Of a stretch of DNA of 64,000 nucleotides, positions 1 to 7,075 are shown in pieces. The notes under the pieces were generated by a model. That model made no database searches. It saw nothing but the letters and a program-made list of their open reading frames with translations, and was not told where the DNA came from. The position numbers and the translations under genes were made by a program. Position 1 is the stretch's first letter. Each line of letters opens with the position of its first letter. Source of the stretch: Nocardia sp. GTDB lineage: Bacteria; Actinomycetota; Actinomycetes; Mycobacteriales; Mycobacteriaceae. The stretch lies in the NCBI RefSeq assembly GCF_025465275.1, contig NZ_JAODNK010000131.1, positions 62,001 through 126,000 of the forward strand. The letters run 5' to 3'.

Positions 1-92
1 GACGTGCCGCCGGTGCGCTGAGGCGCCGAGCGAACACCCGGTTGCGGCAACACAATTGGCGAAATTCCGCGAGTTCGGCCACAATTGGAGGG

Positions 93-512
93 ATGGGCGG
101 CGAAGGGCAACGAACGCTGCGCGAGCTCTCGGCTGCCGATTCGCTGAAGCGGTTGGCCGGTGCGCAGTACGGACGAATTGTGCTCTCGCGCCGCGGAATT
201 CCGATCATTCGGCCGGTGAACCACATCGTCGAAGAAGATGCGGTCCTGGTGCGCGCGAATTTGGGCGCGAGTCTGCTGGGCGGTGACGGGCAGATCGTCG
301 CGTACGAGGCGGACGACTTCGACGAGCACACCCGCCGCGGGTGGAGCGTCATTGTCACGGGGGTGGCGCGCGTGATCACCGATCCCGAACAGGTGCAGCG
401 ATACGAGACCCTGATCGATTCGTGGATCACCATGCCCATGGATCACCTGATTCGCATCGAGACCGAGGTGATCACCGGCGTCGAACTCGTCGATGACGTT
501 ACCGATGAGTAG
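93..512 (+). CDS. PPOX-class flavin-binding family protein
   Basis: Small single-domain protein of about 139 residues resembling the pyridoxamine 5'-phosphate oxidase-like split-barrel family, which binds FMN or F420. The N-terminal block SLKRLAGAQYGRIVLSRRG followed by the PVNHIVEEDAVLVRA strand and the GWSVIVTGVARVI strand is the usual family pattern. Substrate and cofactor cannot be told from the sequence. The frame stays open to a TTG at 42, but the ATG at 93 begins just before the conserved domain and is the more natural start. The GGAG upstream of it is unusually close. It is monocistronic, and a permease follows 158 bp downstream. Confidence 0.7.
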   Translation: MGGEGQRTLRELSAADSLKRLAGAQYGRIVLSRRGIPIIRPVNHIVEEDAVLVRANLGASLLGGDGQIVAYEADDFDEHTRRGWSVIVTGVARVITDPEQVQRYETLIDSWITMPMDHLIRIETEVITGVELVDDVTDE

Positions 513-670
513 TTCCCCGGCCTGGCGACTGTGACCCCCGATACGTCTCCGGTACCCTGACACGCCGTTGGTCCGAGCGCGGCAATCCGTCGGCAAGCTC
601 GGCGCGGCCCACGCATCTGTGCCAATGGAGGCCGAGATGCGGTGCGGCCGCACGCACGTGGAAGGAACAC

Positions 671-2071
671 ATGACAGCCTCTGATAGGCAGGCGCCGGCC
701 GAATCGGCCGAACTAACCGGGGACGAGGGTTACTCCCGGGGACTGTCACCGCGCACCATCCAGATGATCGCCATCGGCGGCGCTATCGGCACCGGCCTGT
801 TCTACGGCGCGGGCGGCGCGATCGAAAAGGCCGGCCCCGCGCTCATCCTCGCGTATCTGGTCGCAGGCCTGGCCATCTTCGTCATCATGCGGGCGCTGGG
901 CGAGCTGCTCACCTACCGCCCGGTCACCGGCAGCTTCGCCGATTACGCGAACGAATTCCTGGGCCGCTTCGCCGGCTTCGCCACCGGCTGGACCTACTGG
1001 GCCGTCTGGGTGAGCACCTGCATGGCCGAGATCACCGTGGCCGGTAAGTACGTGCAGTACTGGTTCGACATCCCGCAGTGGGTCACCGCGCTGGTGGTGC
1101 TCGGCATTATGTTCGGGCTGAACCTGGTGTCGGTGAAGCTGTTCGGCGAGGGCGAGTTCTGGTTCTCCATCATCAAGGTCACCGCGATCATCGCCATGAT
1201 CGCCATCGGTATCGGCGTGCTCATCTTCCACTTCGGCCATGCCGTCAATCCGACGCCCGCCAATCTGTGGAACGACGGCGGAGTGTTCCCGAACGGCTTC
1301 GGGCAGGCGCTGCTGGTGCTGCAGATCGTCGTCTTCGCCTATGTCGGTGTGGAGCTGGTCGGCGTCACCGCCGGCGAGGCCCGCGACCCGAAGAACACCT
1401 TGCGCAAGGCCATCAATACCCTGCCGTTCCGCATCGGCCTGTTCTATGTCGGTGCGCTCATCGTCATTCTGTCGGTGTCCAGCTGGCGTAATTTCCATGC
1501 CGGGCGCAGCCCGTTCGTCGAGGTGTTCGAGCAGATCGGTATTCCGGGCGCGGCCGCCATCATCAACTTCGTGCTGCTGACCGCGGCGCTGTCCTCGTGC
1601 AACTCCGGCATCTACTCCACCGGCCGCATGCTGCGCAGTCTGGCGCAGCGCGAGGAGGCGCCCGCCCGGCTGGGCGCGCTGAGCACACGGTCGGTGCCTG
1701 CCACAGGTATCGCGGTATCGGCGGCAGTCATGGTGATCGGTGTGGCGGTGAACTACTTCTCGCCGGAGAAGGCCTTCGGCTACGTCACCTCGGTCTCCAC
1801 CATGGGCATCATTTTCGTCTGGGGCATCATTCTGGTCTGCCACCTGATCTATCGCGCCCGCGTGAAAGCCGGCCTGCTCCCCGCGAGCGACTACCGCCTG
1901 CCGGGCGCACCGGTGACTTCGGTACTGGCCCTGGCCTTCCTGGCGCTGGTCGTCGTGCTGCTGTTCTTCACCGACTCGGGCCGCACGGCCATTGTGGTCG
2001 GTGTGGTGTGGGGTGCGCTGGTGTGCGCCGCCTACCCGCTGCTGTCGCGGCGGCGGAACACCATCGGGTAA
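671..2071 (+). CDS. APC-family amino-acid permease
   Basis: Integral membrane protein of 466 residues with about 12 hydrophobic segments. The N-terminal block GLSPRTIQMIAIGGAIGTGLF is typical of the AAT branch of the APC superfamily (CycA, AnsP, GabP and ProY relatives), which imports amino acids by proton symport. The substrate cannot be assigned. A good ribosome site (GGAAGGA) precedes the ATG. The 158-bp leader from 513 to 670 shows no recognised riboswitch. lipB starts 15 bp downstream, so the two could share a transcript although they are functionally unrelated. Confidence 0.85.
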   Translation: MTASDRQAPAESAELTGDEGYSRGLSPRTIQMIAIGGAIGTGLFYGAGGAIEKAGPALILAYLVAGLAIFVIMRALGELLTYRPVTGSFADYANEFLGRFAGFATGWTYWAVWVSTCMAEITVAGKYVQYWFDIPQWVTALVVLGIMFGLNLVSVKLFGEGEFWFSIIKVTAIIAMIAIGIGVLIFHFGHAVNPTPANLWNDGGVFPNGFGQALLVLQIVVFAYVGVELVGVTAGEARDPKNTLRKAINTLPFRIGLFYVGALIVILSVSSWRNFHAGRSPFVEVFEQIGIPGAAAIINFVLLTAALSSCNSGIYSTGRMLRSLAQREEAPARLGALSTRSVPATGIAVSAAVMVIGVAVNYFSPEKAFGYVTSVSTMGIIFVWGIILVCHLIYRARVKAGLLPASDYRLPGAPVTSVLALAFLALVVVLLFFTDSGRTAIVVGVVWGALVCAAYPLLSRRRNTIG

Positions 2072-2086
2072 TAAGCTCACTGCACT

Positions 2087-2716
2087 ATGCGACTGGTGCA
2101 GCGGATAGACCTCGGCACAGTGCCCTACCGCCAAGCGCTTTCGGACATGACGGAGTGGGTGCTGCAACGCCGGGCAGGGACAGTCGGTGACCGGCTGTTC
2201 CTGCTCGAGCATCCGCCGGTGGTCACGTACGGCCGCCGTACCGAACCGGCGGATCTACCCGTCTCCGACCTCGAGCTGGTCGAGGTCGATCGCGGCGGTT
2301 TCGCGACGTATCACGGTCCGGGACAGCTCATCGGCTACCTCATTGTCGGTCTTGCCGACCGTGGGCCGGTGGATATCGTGCGGTGGCTGGAGAACGGCCT
2401 GATCGAGGCGTTGGCCACCTTGGGCTTCAGTGCCATCCGTCGTGAAACACCTGCCGGTTCAACAAGTTTGGTGGGCGTGTGGACTTCTGATCACCGAAAG
2501 CTCGCATCCATCGGAATGCGCATTCGAGGCGGCATCACCAGCCATGGTTTCGCCTTGAACATCGACCCGGACATGCGGCCGTTCCAGCAATTCACCGTGT
2601 GCGGCATTCATGACGTCACCATGGTTTCCCTCGCCGAACTCGCCTCCGAGCGCGGCATCCCGGTCCCGGGCGATGCCGGGATACGGGGCGCAATCGCGAA
2701 CGCTCTGGGCTGCTGA
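2087..2716 (+). CDS. lipB: Octanoyl-[acyl-carrier-protein]:protein octanoyltransferase LipB
   Basis: 209 residues, normal for LipB, which moves the octanoyl group from acyl-carrier protein onto lipoyl domains of 2-oxoacid dehydrogenases and the glycine cleavage H protein. The signature DRGGFATYHGPGQLIGY, the lysine block RKLASIGMRI, the GGITSHGFALNI strand and the Cys block FTVCGIHDVTMVSL (Cys and Lys being the catalytic pair) are all present. Some positions differ from the usual consensus, for example VCGIHD in place of PCGI.D. No lipA is seen nearby, which is unusual because the genes are often adjacent. There is no clear ribosome site, so expression may be coupled to the permease. Confidence 0.88.
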   Translation: MRLVQRIDLGTVPYRQALSDMTEWVLQRRAGTVGDRLFLLEHPPVVTYGRRTEPADLPVSDLELVEVDRGGFATYHGPGQLIGYLIVGLADRGPVDIVRWLENGLIEALATLGFSAIRRETPAGSTSLVGVWTSDHRKLASIGMRIRGGITSHGFALNIDPDMRPFQQFTVCGIHDVTMVSLAELASERGIPVPGDAGIRGAIANALGC

Positions 2717-2802
2717 CACCCGACACGATCCGACGGAACCCGAGACACCCACGCAGCCCCCGGACTACCTTGCGAGAGAAGGCAAGAGCCCTGGGAGCAG
2801 TC

Positions 2803-2930
2803 ATGAACGACCCGCGTCGGTACGTCGTTATCGGCGGCGGCCTGGCCCCGGTCTGGCCTCCGCGGTGTGGCTGGCGGAGGCGCGCGACAACCATGGGTAC
2901 CAAGGGTTTCCGGGCGCTGGCAGTGCCTGA
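2803..2930 (+). pseudogene. 5' remnant of an FAD/NAD(P)-dependent oxidoreductase, frameshifted and cut by a mobile element
   Basis: An ATG at 2803 with GGGAG upstream begins MNDPRRYVVIGGGLA. The Rossmann dinucleotide-binding motif then continues only after a one-base frameshift, as GLASAVWLAEARD. Together they read as the start of a GxGxxG FAD-dependent oxidoreductase of the phytoene-desaturase/amine-oxidase type. The coding signal ends at the left terminal repeat of the TnpB element at 2934, and no continuation is found beyond the element at 5341. It is best explained as a gene broken by insertion and later decay. Confidence 0.55.
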
Positions 2931-2931
2931 A

Positions 2932-4779
2932 TCAGCGTCTACATAGATCTCTAGTGTCGGCCACCGGAGTGTCAGACGCTAGAGATGTACGTGTGTCACG
3001 GCTACCGACAACGCCTTTCGGCGCTGAGGATTTGACCGTGTCCCACACCGACGCTTGTGGTGCAGGAAAATTCTGTTTCGAATTCACCCCCAACCGTTTA
3101 ATCGCGGTTGGCAGACTGCGGCGAACCCGGCGATGGCGCGGGCGAGGTGGTGTCGGGCGGATCTTGTTCCGGCATCGCCGCACCGGCGCATGCTCGGTCA
3201 CCCGGATCGCGGGCAATTGCCCGCGCCGCCGGGTGGCTTTGGTTTTACCCAACAACACCCGTTTGGCCAGGTTGATACTCGCTACATGGTCGCGATTACC
3301 CCCGACCCGGCAGCTCGGGCACCACGCACAGTGGTAACCACCCGGACGAGACAGTGTTTCGTCGCAGCCTGGACACAACGCCGACGATCCGGGTGCGGGC
3401 ACCGAAACCACCACGACGCCAGCCCCAGCGGCGGTGTGTGCTAGGGCTGTGACCGCGTGGCGGCGGGCCGACTGCGCCGCCCGGTTGTTGTTGACCCGCC
3501 CATGTGAGCGGGTCTCCAGGGTGGTGAGATCTTCCACCGCGATCAGCTGTGCGCCCGCCGCGACGGCGTAGTCGGTGACCTGACCTGCGAAGTGGAACGC
3601 CAACTCCCGGTTGACCTTTCCCCGCTTGGCATCCACCGCGGTGCGGTGCGCCTCGAGCACGGCGATCTTCGCCTCGAGCCTTGCGCGAACCTCGGGCGGG
3701 GCGCAGGCGGCGAGCCGGGTCAACCGTGCCGACTTGCGGTGCAGCATTTGACCTTCGGTTTGCAGGCGCGCCAGTTTCACCCCGAGCCCACGGTCGTCGT
3801 AAGTCCAACCACGAAAATCCGAGGACAACCCGTCCGAGCCGTGCACTACCAGCGCGGCGGCACCAAGCGTTGACGGAGACCAGTCCACCCCCACCGCGAC
3901 GGTTCCCGCCGTCAGGTCGGCTGCGGGCACCATCTCGGTTGCCGCGCACCGCCATAGCAGGCCCTTGCAGTCGATGGCCAGGGTCGGCAGATGCCAGTCG
4001 GTGACAGCCCTGTCGTGCAGGTACTCCCGGAGGGCGGCGGTCAATCGGACCCGCCGCCAGTCCGCCCGCCCGGCCGGGGCGGGGCAGGTAGGCAGCTTCA
4101 CAGTCAACACCAACTCGCGCCCGGCCACGGTGAGCTGCGCGAGCTGTTGATCGGCTGCGGACAGGCGGGCCATCGCTGCCATCTGCGCGGGACTCTGGAT
4201 ATCGGTGATCCGCAACCGCGTTGCCTGCATACCTTCGCTGCCTCGCGAGCGGGCGATGAGTTGACGGCGCACTCCCCGCGCGAAGCCCGACGGCACATGA
4301 TCCTCGCGGCCGGTGGGTGGGGCGAAACGTCCTGTCGCCGGATCGAATAGGGCAGATAGCGCGCCGACGGCGGTGTCCCGGTAGGCCAGGGTCCGCAGGG
4401 TGGTCGTCACCTGTGCGGTCACCACCCGGGTCACCCTCGAGGGCACGTAGATCCCGTCCGGGTAGGTCGGGGTCCAGCCCAGACGGGCCGCGGCGACATG
4501 GCCTTGTGCGGGCAGTTTGCGGTCTTGGGTGTCGCTACCGGCTGCGAGCACATCGAAGGTGCCCGGCTGCCACAGCCGGGTTAGCAGGTCGGCACTGGCA
4601 CCGGAGATCAGGTCGAGCAGCCACCCGACCCGAGTGTCGACCTCGTCGAGCCCGATCGATTCCCCGGTCGCGTCGTCGACGGCTAAATACGCGCGGGTGG
4701 TGAATGAGAACTGTCGCGCTACAACAAGTTCAGTCACGTCGAGCACCTCGAGCCCAGTCGCGGCGGGAATGCTCGTCAT
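2932..4779 (-). CDS. tnpB: TnpB-like RNA-guided nuclease (RuvC fold)
   Basis: TnpB proteins are transposon-encoded RNA-guided DNA nucleases and the ancestors of Cas12. From the ATG at 4779 the RuvC residues are Asp about 299 (VAVGVDWSPSTLG), Glu about 416 (LIAVEDLTTLE) and Asp about 497 (GGNRDHVASINLAKR). A zinc ribbon CPGC...CAWC lies between the last two (C469, C472, C484, C487). The catalytic set is therefore intact. The roughly 298-residue N-terminal part is longer than in typical 400-residue TnpBs. The frame is open to an ATG at 4878, but codon choice is poor there and that region overlaps a better small ORF. After residue 510 a basic tail runs through the left terminal repeat and may be partly the guide-RNA (omega RNA) region rather than conserved protein. 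Confidence 0.85.
   Translation of the reverse strand: MTSIPAATGLEVLDVTELVVARQFSFTTRAYLAVDDATGESIGLDEVDTRVGWLLDLISGASADLLTRLWQPGTFDVLAAGSDTQDRKLPAQGHVAAARLGWTPTYPDGIYVPSRVTRVVTAQVTTTLRTLAYRDTAVGALSALFDPATGRFAPPTGREDHVPSGFARGVRRQLIARSRGSEGMQATRLRITDIQSPAQMAAMARLSAADQQLAQLTVAGRELVLTVKLPTCPAPAGRADWRRVRLTAALREYLHDRAVTDWHLPTLAIDCKGLLWRCAATEMVPAADLTAGTVAVGVDWSPSTLGAAALVVHGSDGLSSDFRGWTYDDRGLGVKLARLQTEGQMLHRKSARLTRLAACAPPEVRARLEAKIAVLEAHRTAVDAKRGKVNRELAFHFAGQVTDYAVAAGAQLIAVEDLTTLETRSHGRVNNNRAAQSARRHAVTALAHTAAGAGVVVVSVPAPGSSALCPGCDETLSRPGGYHCAWCPSCRVGGNRDHVASINLAKRVLLGKTKATRRRGQLPAIRVTEHAPVRRCRNKIRPTPPRPRHRRVRRSLPTAIKRLGVNSKQNFPAPQASVWDTVKSSAPKGVVGSRDTRTSLASDTPVADTRDLCRR
2934..2971 (+). repeat. Left terminal inverted repeat of the TnpB element, with adjoining hairpin
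   Basis: The first 18 bp match the right end perfectly, and about 34 of 38 positions match overall with one gap. The end also folds on itself: TACAT plus CTCTAGTGTC (2940-2944, 2949-2958) pair with 2975-2989, giving a 15-bp stem with a 4-nt bulge and one T-G pair. Read outward-in, the repeat contains an in-frame TAG (codons Ala-Ser-Thr-stop). Confidence 0.7.
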
Positions 4780-5026
4780 GCTGTTCGCCGAACAGACCAG
4801 CGGCCTGGGCCGTAGCCCGCTGGGGCAGTCCCTTGCCGGTCCCAGCGTATCTACTGCCCTGCGCCGGGCGGCGTGCATGCCGCGCGGGGTCCACCCTCAC
4901 AACGGGCACGACCTCGATCACGGCGTCATCGGTCATGAGAGCCGAGGAGGCATCCAGCGCCGCACCCACGGTGTCGGCCAGGCGGGCGACGCGGGGTGGG
5001 CGGGTGGCAATGTCTCTCGAATGCAT
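4730..5026 (-). CDS. Small protein of the TnpB element, function unknown
   Basis: 98 residues, beginning MHSRDIATRPPRVARLADTV and not recognised as any family. Third codon positions are strongly GC-rich through most of the frame, unlike the overlapping upstream extension of tnpB, which supports real coding. Its last 50 bp overlap the start of tnpB (ATG at 4779), a spacing that suggests translational coupling. A hydrophobic-acidic stretch (ALMTDDAVIEVVPVVRVDP) lies near residues 30-48 and the C-terminus is charged. It could be a regulator or partner of the nuclease. The start codon sits inside a LexA-like palindrome. Confidence 0.45.
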   Translation of the reverse strand: MHSRDIATRPPRVARLADTVGAALDASSALMTDDAVIEVVPVVRVDPARHARRPAQGSRYAGTGKGLPQRATAQAAGLFGEQHDEHSRRDWARGARRD

Positions 5027-5032
5027 GTTCGA
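5017..5032 (+). promoter_or_regulatory. LexA/SOS-box-like palindrome
   Basis: TCGAATGCATGTTCGA matches the actinobacterial SOS box TCGAAC-N4-GTTCGA at 11 of 12 defined positions. It overlaps the ATG (5024-5026) of the 98-residue ORF that precedes tnpB. If real, it would link the element's genes to DNA damage. A chance match cannot be excluded. Confidence 0.4.
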
Positions 5033-5302
5033 ATGCTATCACTGCTGATCACCGTCGGGAAGTCGAATTATGTTGTGAACTGCGATGTTTCATATAATCG
5101 ACTTCGTCCGGATAGCCCGAGCCGTGTAGACCCTATGCATCACACCGGTGGTACGTCTCGCCTCTTTCGCCGATTTTTGCCGCGTCGGTTCGGCGGCGAT
5201 TCGGAGGGCAGGCCAATCCCCGGCGTCACCCGCGCGGCGGCGTGCATACCGAGCCGCCGGAAGCGTTGATCGGAGGTGAGGTCGGCCAGATCTTCAGGCA
5301 GT

Positions 5303-5341
5303 CACTCCGGTCTCAGACAGTATGAGATCTATGTAGACGCT
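5303..5341 (-). repeat. Right terminal inverted repeat of the TnpB element
   Basis: The outer 18 bp (5324-5341) are the exact complement of 2934-2951, and the inner part keeps the ACCGGAGTG block at 5303-5311. A small palindrome TCTCA-N7-TGAGA lies at 5311... to 5327. The last codons and the stop of the neighbouring tetR (Ala-Ser-Thr-TAG) are supplied by this repeat. Confidence 0.7.
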
Positions 5342-5982
5342 CGCGGCCGCGGCTCCCGGAAGTAATTGAGCATCAGCCGGGTGATGTCCGCTAGAAAGCG
5401 ATCGCGGGGGATCGGCGGATCGTCGAGGAGGTAGCGAATGGTGAGATGTTCGACCGCGCGCACCAGCATCCAGGCGGCCGCGTCGGAATCCACATCGGCC
5501 GGCATGGCGCGTGCGTGCATGGACAAGGCCAGCCGCGCCAGCTCGCCGATCTGCTGTTCGAAGGCGAATACCGTCGCGCCGGAGGACAGGCGCGGCGTCT
5601 GTTCGACTACGGCACGCAGCAGCTCGCGGTGTGTGCCCAGCGCATCCAGGAGCTCCGAAATCGTTTCCGGCACCGCGATTTCCGGATTGCGGGTCATATT
5701 CGCTACCACGCGGGCGCGGACACGATCGGCGACCTCGGTGGTGTAGCGCTCGATCACCGCGGCGACCACGGCATCCTTGTTCGGGAAGTACTGATACAGC
5801 GATCCGGGACTGATACCGGCCGCCTCGGCAATGCGATTGGTCGAGGCGCCGTCGTACCCGTGCCCGATCAATACCTGCTGGCCCGCGTCGACAATGCGCT
5901 CGACCATGGCGCGGGAACGCTGCTGCTGCGGTGATTTTCGCGGCGCGGCAGGCGATTTCGGGAGTTGTCGTTTCGGTGGCAT
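5329..5982 (-). CDS. TetR/AcrR-family regulator
   Basis: About 217 residues from the ATG at 5982 (MPPKRQLPKS). The N-terminal HTH is clear: RIVDAGQQVLIGHGYDGASTNRIAEAAGISPGSLYQYFPNKDAVVAAVI. The C-terminal ligand domain is of the common TetR alpha-helical type. It is divergent from the two MpaB-type oxygenase genes and probably represses them. The intergenic region has a direct repeat GAATGCGA at 6003-6010 and 6014-6021. The last residues (RAST) are encoded by the right end of the TnpB element, so the original C-terminus may have been replaced by insertion. Confidence 0.85.
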   Translation of the reverse strand: MPPKRQLPKSPAAPRKSPQQQRSRAMVERIVDAGQQVLIGHGYDGASTNRIAEAAGISPGSLYQYFPNKDAVVAAVIERYTTEVADRVRARVVANMTRNPEIAVPETISELLDALGTHRELLRAVVEQTPRLSSGATVFAFEQQIGELARLALSMHARAMPADVDSDAAAWMLVRAVEHLTIRYLLDDPPIPRDRFLADITRLMLNYFREPRPRAST

Positions 5983-6047
5983 AGCGTTTCTGCGACGGTT
6001 CGGAATGCGAATTGAATGCGAGTAATTATTCGTGTCAGCCTGTGGCC

Positions 6048-7055
6048 ATGGTGTCACAAGCTGTCGTTGGACGCGAGCCGGTGCCGCTCGGCCCGGACTC
6101 GCTGACGTGGAAGATCTTCGGCTCCGTGTTCTACGGGCCGACCGGATTCTTCATGGGCATGGTGCAGAACATGCACCCTGGACTCGGTGCGGGCGTGGAG
6201 TTCCACTCCGACATCGGGAGCGAGCCGTATCAACGCGTCCTCCGCTCCGCCTATCCGATCATCGGTGTCGTCTTCGATGGACCGCGGGCGCGGCAGACGG
6301 CGCAGGAGATCGTCGGGTACCACCGTGAGATCAAAGGCATCGACGCGCAAGGCCGCCGCTACCACGCGCTCGACCCCGGCACCTTCTACTGGGCGCATGC
6401 GGTGTTCTTCATGCAGACCTTGCGCACCGCGGAACATTTCATGGGCGGCCTGACCGGCCCACAGCGCGAACAGCTTTGGCGCGAGCACTACCAGTGGTAC
6501 GAGATGTACGGCATGAGCATGCGGGTGGTGCCGGAGTCCTGGACCGCCTTCCGCCGCTACTGGCGCGATATGTGCCACAACACCTTGGAGCCGACGCAGG
6601 CGGCGTGGGATGTGTACAACCTCATCGATACCGCGCCGGTGCCACCGTTCCCGGTGCTGCGGCGGCTGCCGGAACCGCTGTGGGAAAAGCTGATTCGCCC
6701 GACCGGCGCGGGACTGGTCAAGTTCATCACCGTCGGTCTGTGTGATCCCGCCATTCGCGACACCATGGGCTTCACCTGGACCGATCGCGATCAGTGGCTC
6801 TTCGGCCGACTCTGCCGGGCACTGTCCGCACTGAATCGTGTGACGCCGGAAGAGGTGAAGTACTCCTTCCCGCGCATTCGTGCCGCCCGCCGCCGGGTGG
6901 TGGGGAAGCGGCCCGAGGCCATGGCGCCGCCGGAGGCGCCCCAATCGCTGTGGCCCGCACCGGAGCACCGCGCAGATCCCAAGCACTACTGCCCCGTCCA
7001 CACCGATCCGGGCGGTGACGCGGTCACCAAATTCCGTCAGCTGACCGGGTTTTAG
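6048..7055 (+). CDS. Oxygenase MpaB family protein (DUF2236)
   Basis: 335 residues from the ATG at 6048. It belongs to the MpaB/rubber-oxygenase catalytic family (PF09995), which includes fungal MpaB (oxidative cleavage of a prenyl chain) and haem-dependent latex-clearing proteins. Family marks are IVGYHREIKGIDAQGRRYHALDPGTFYWAHAVFF and the later SFPRIRAARRR tail. There is no signal peptide, so it is cytosolic or peripheral. It is the first gene of a two-gene unit (20 bp to the next, which is a larger member of the same family) controlled by the divergent TetR. The substrate is unknown; a hydrophobic chain is the family expectation. Confidence 0.8.
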   Translation: MVSQAVVGREPVPLGPDSLTWKIFGSVFYGPTGFFMGMVQNMHPGLGAGVEFHSDIGSEPYQRVLRSAYPIIGVVFDGPRARQTAQEIVGYHREIKGIDAQGRRYHALDPGTFYWAHAVFFMQTLRTAEHFMGGLTGPQREQLWREHYQWYEMYGMSMRVVPESWTAFRRYWRDMCHNTLEPTQAAWDVYNLIDTAPVPPFPVLRRLPEPLWEKLIRPTGAGLVKFITVGLCDPAIRDTMGFTWTDRDQWLFGRLCRALSALNRVTPEEVKYSFPRIRAARRRVVGKRPEAMAPPEAPQSLWPAPEHRADPKHYCPVHTDPGGDAVTKFRQLTGF

Positions 7056-7075
7056 AGCAGAAGGTGTCCAGAGTT

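Larger units (their letters stand above)
2934..5341. mobile_element. 2.4-kb TnpB-carrying element bounded by terminal inverted repeats
   Basis: The boundaries are the perfect 18-bp inverted repeat AGCGTCTACATAGATCTC at 2934-2951 and its complement at 5324-5341. Imperfect matching extends inward to a shared ACCGGAGTG block at 2963-2971 and 5303-5311. Inside, both on the minus strand, are a 98-residue ORF and a TnpB with an intact RuvC triad. There is no gene for a Y1 or serine transposase and no DDE transposase, so the element is non-autonomous for movement. No target-site duplication is visible. Classical IS200/IS605/IS607 elements lack long terminal inverted repeats, so mobilisation in trans by a DDE enzyme is inferred. 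The stretch 5027-5302 holds no gene, only an AT-rich promoter-like patch near 5066-5098. Confidence 0.65.

Noticed and set aside
513..670. Possible glycine or lysine riboswitch in the permease leader
   Set aside because: No conserved aptamer core was recognised; hairpins found are no better than expected in GC-rich DNA.
746..2212. Long open frame on the minus strand opposite the permease
   Set aside because: Composition is low-complexity His/Asp/Gln/Arg-rich, typical of the antisense of a GC3-biased gene; the permease on the other strand is clearly real.
4780..4878. N-terminal extension of TnpB to the ATG at 4878
   Set aside because: Codon choice in this stretch is poor for the extension and good for the overlapping 98-codon frame; the ATG at 4779 gives a clean domain start.
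2920..5350. Target-site duplication flanking the TnpB element
   Set aside because: The bases outside the two 18-bp repeats (left GCCTGAATC, right CGCGGCCGC) do not match at any length.
6054..7001. Long minus-strand frames opposite the MpaB, ABC1, lipase, mce and carboxylase genes
   Set aside because: All are antisense shadows of well-supported genes with no recognisable motifs or ribosome sites.
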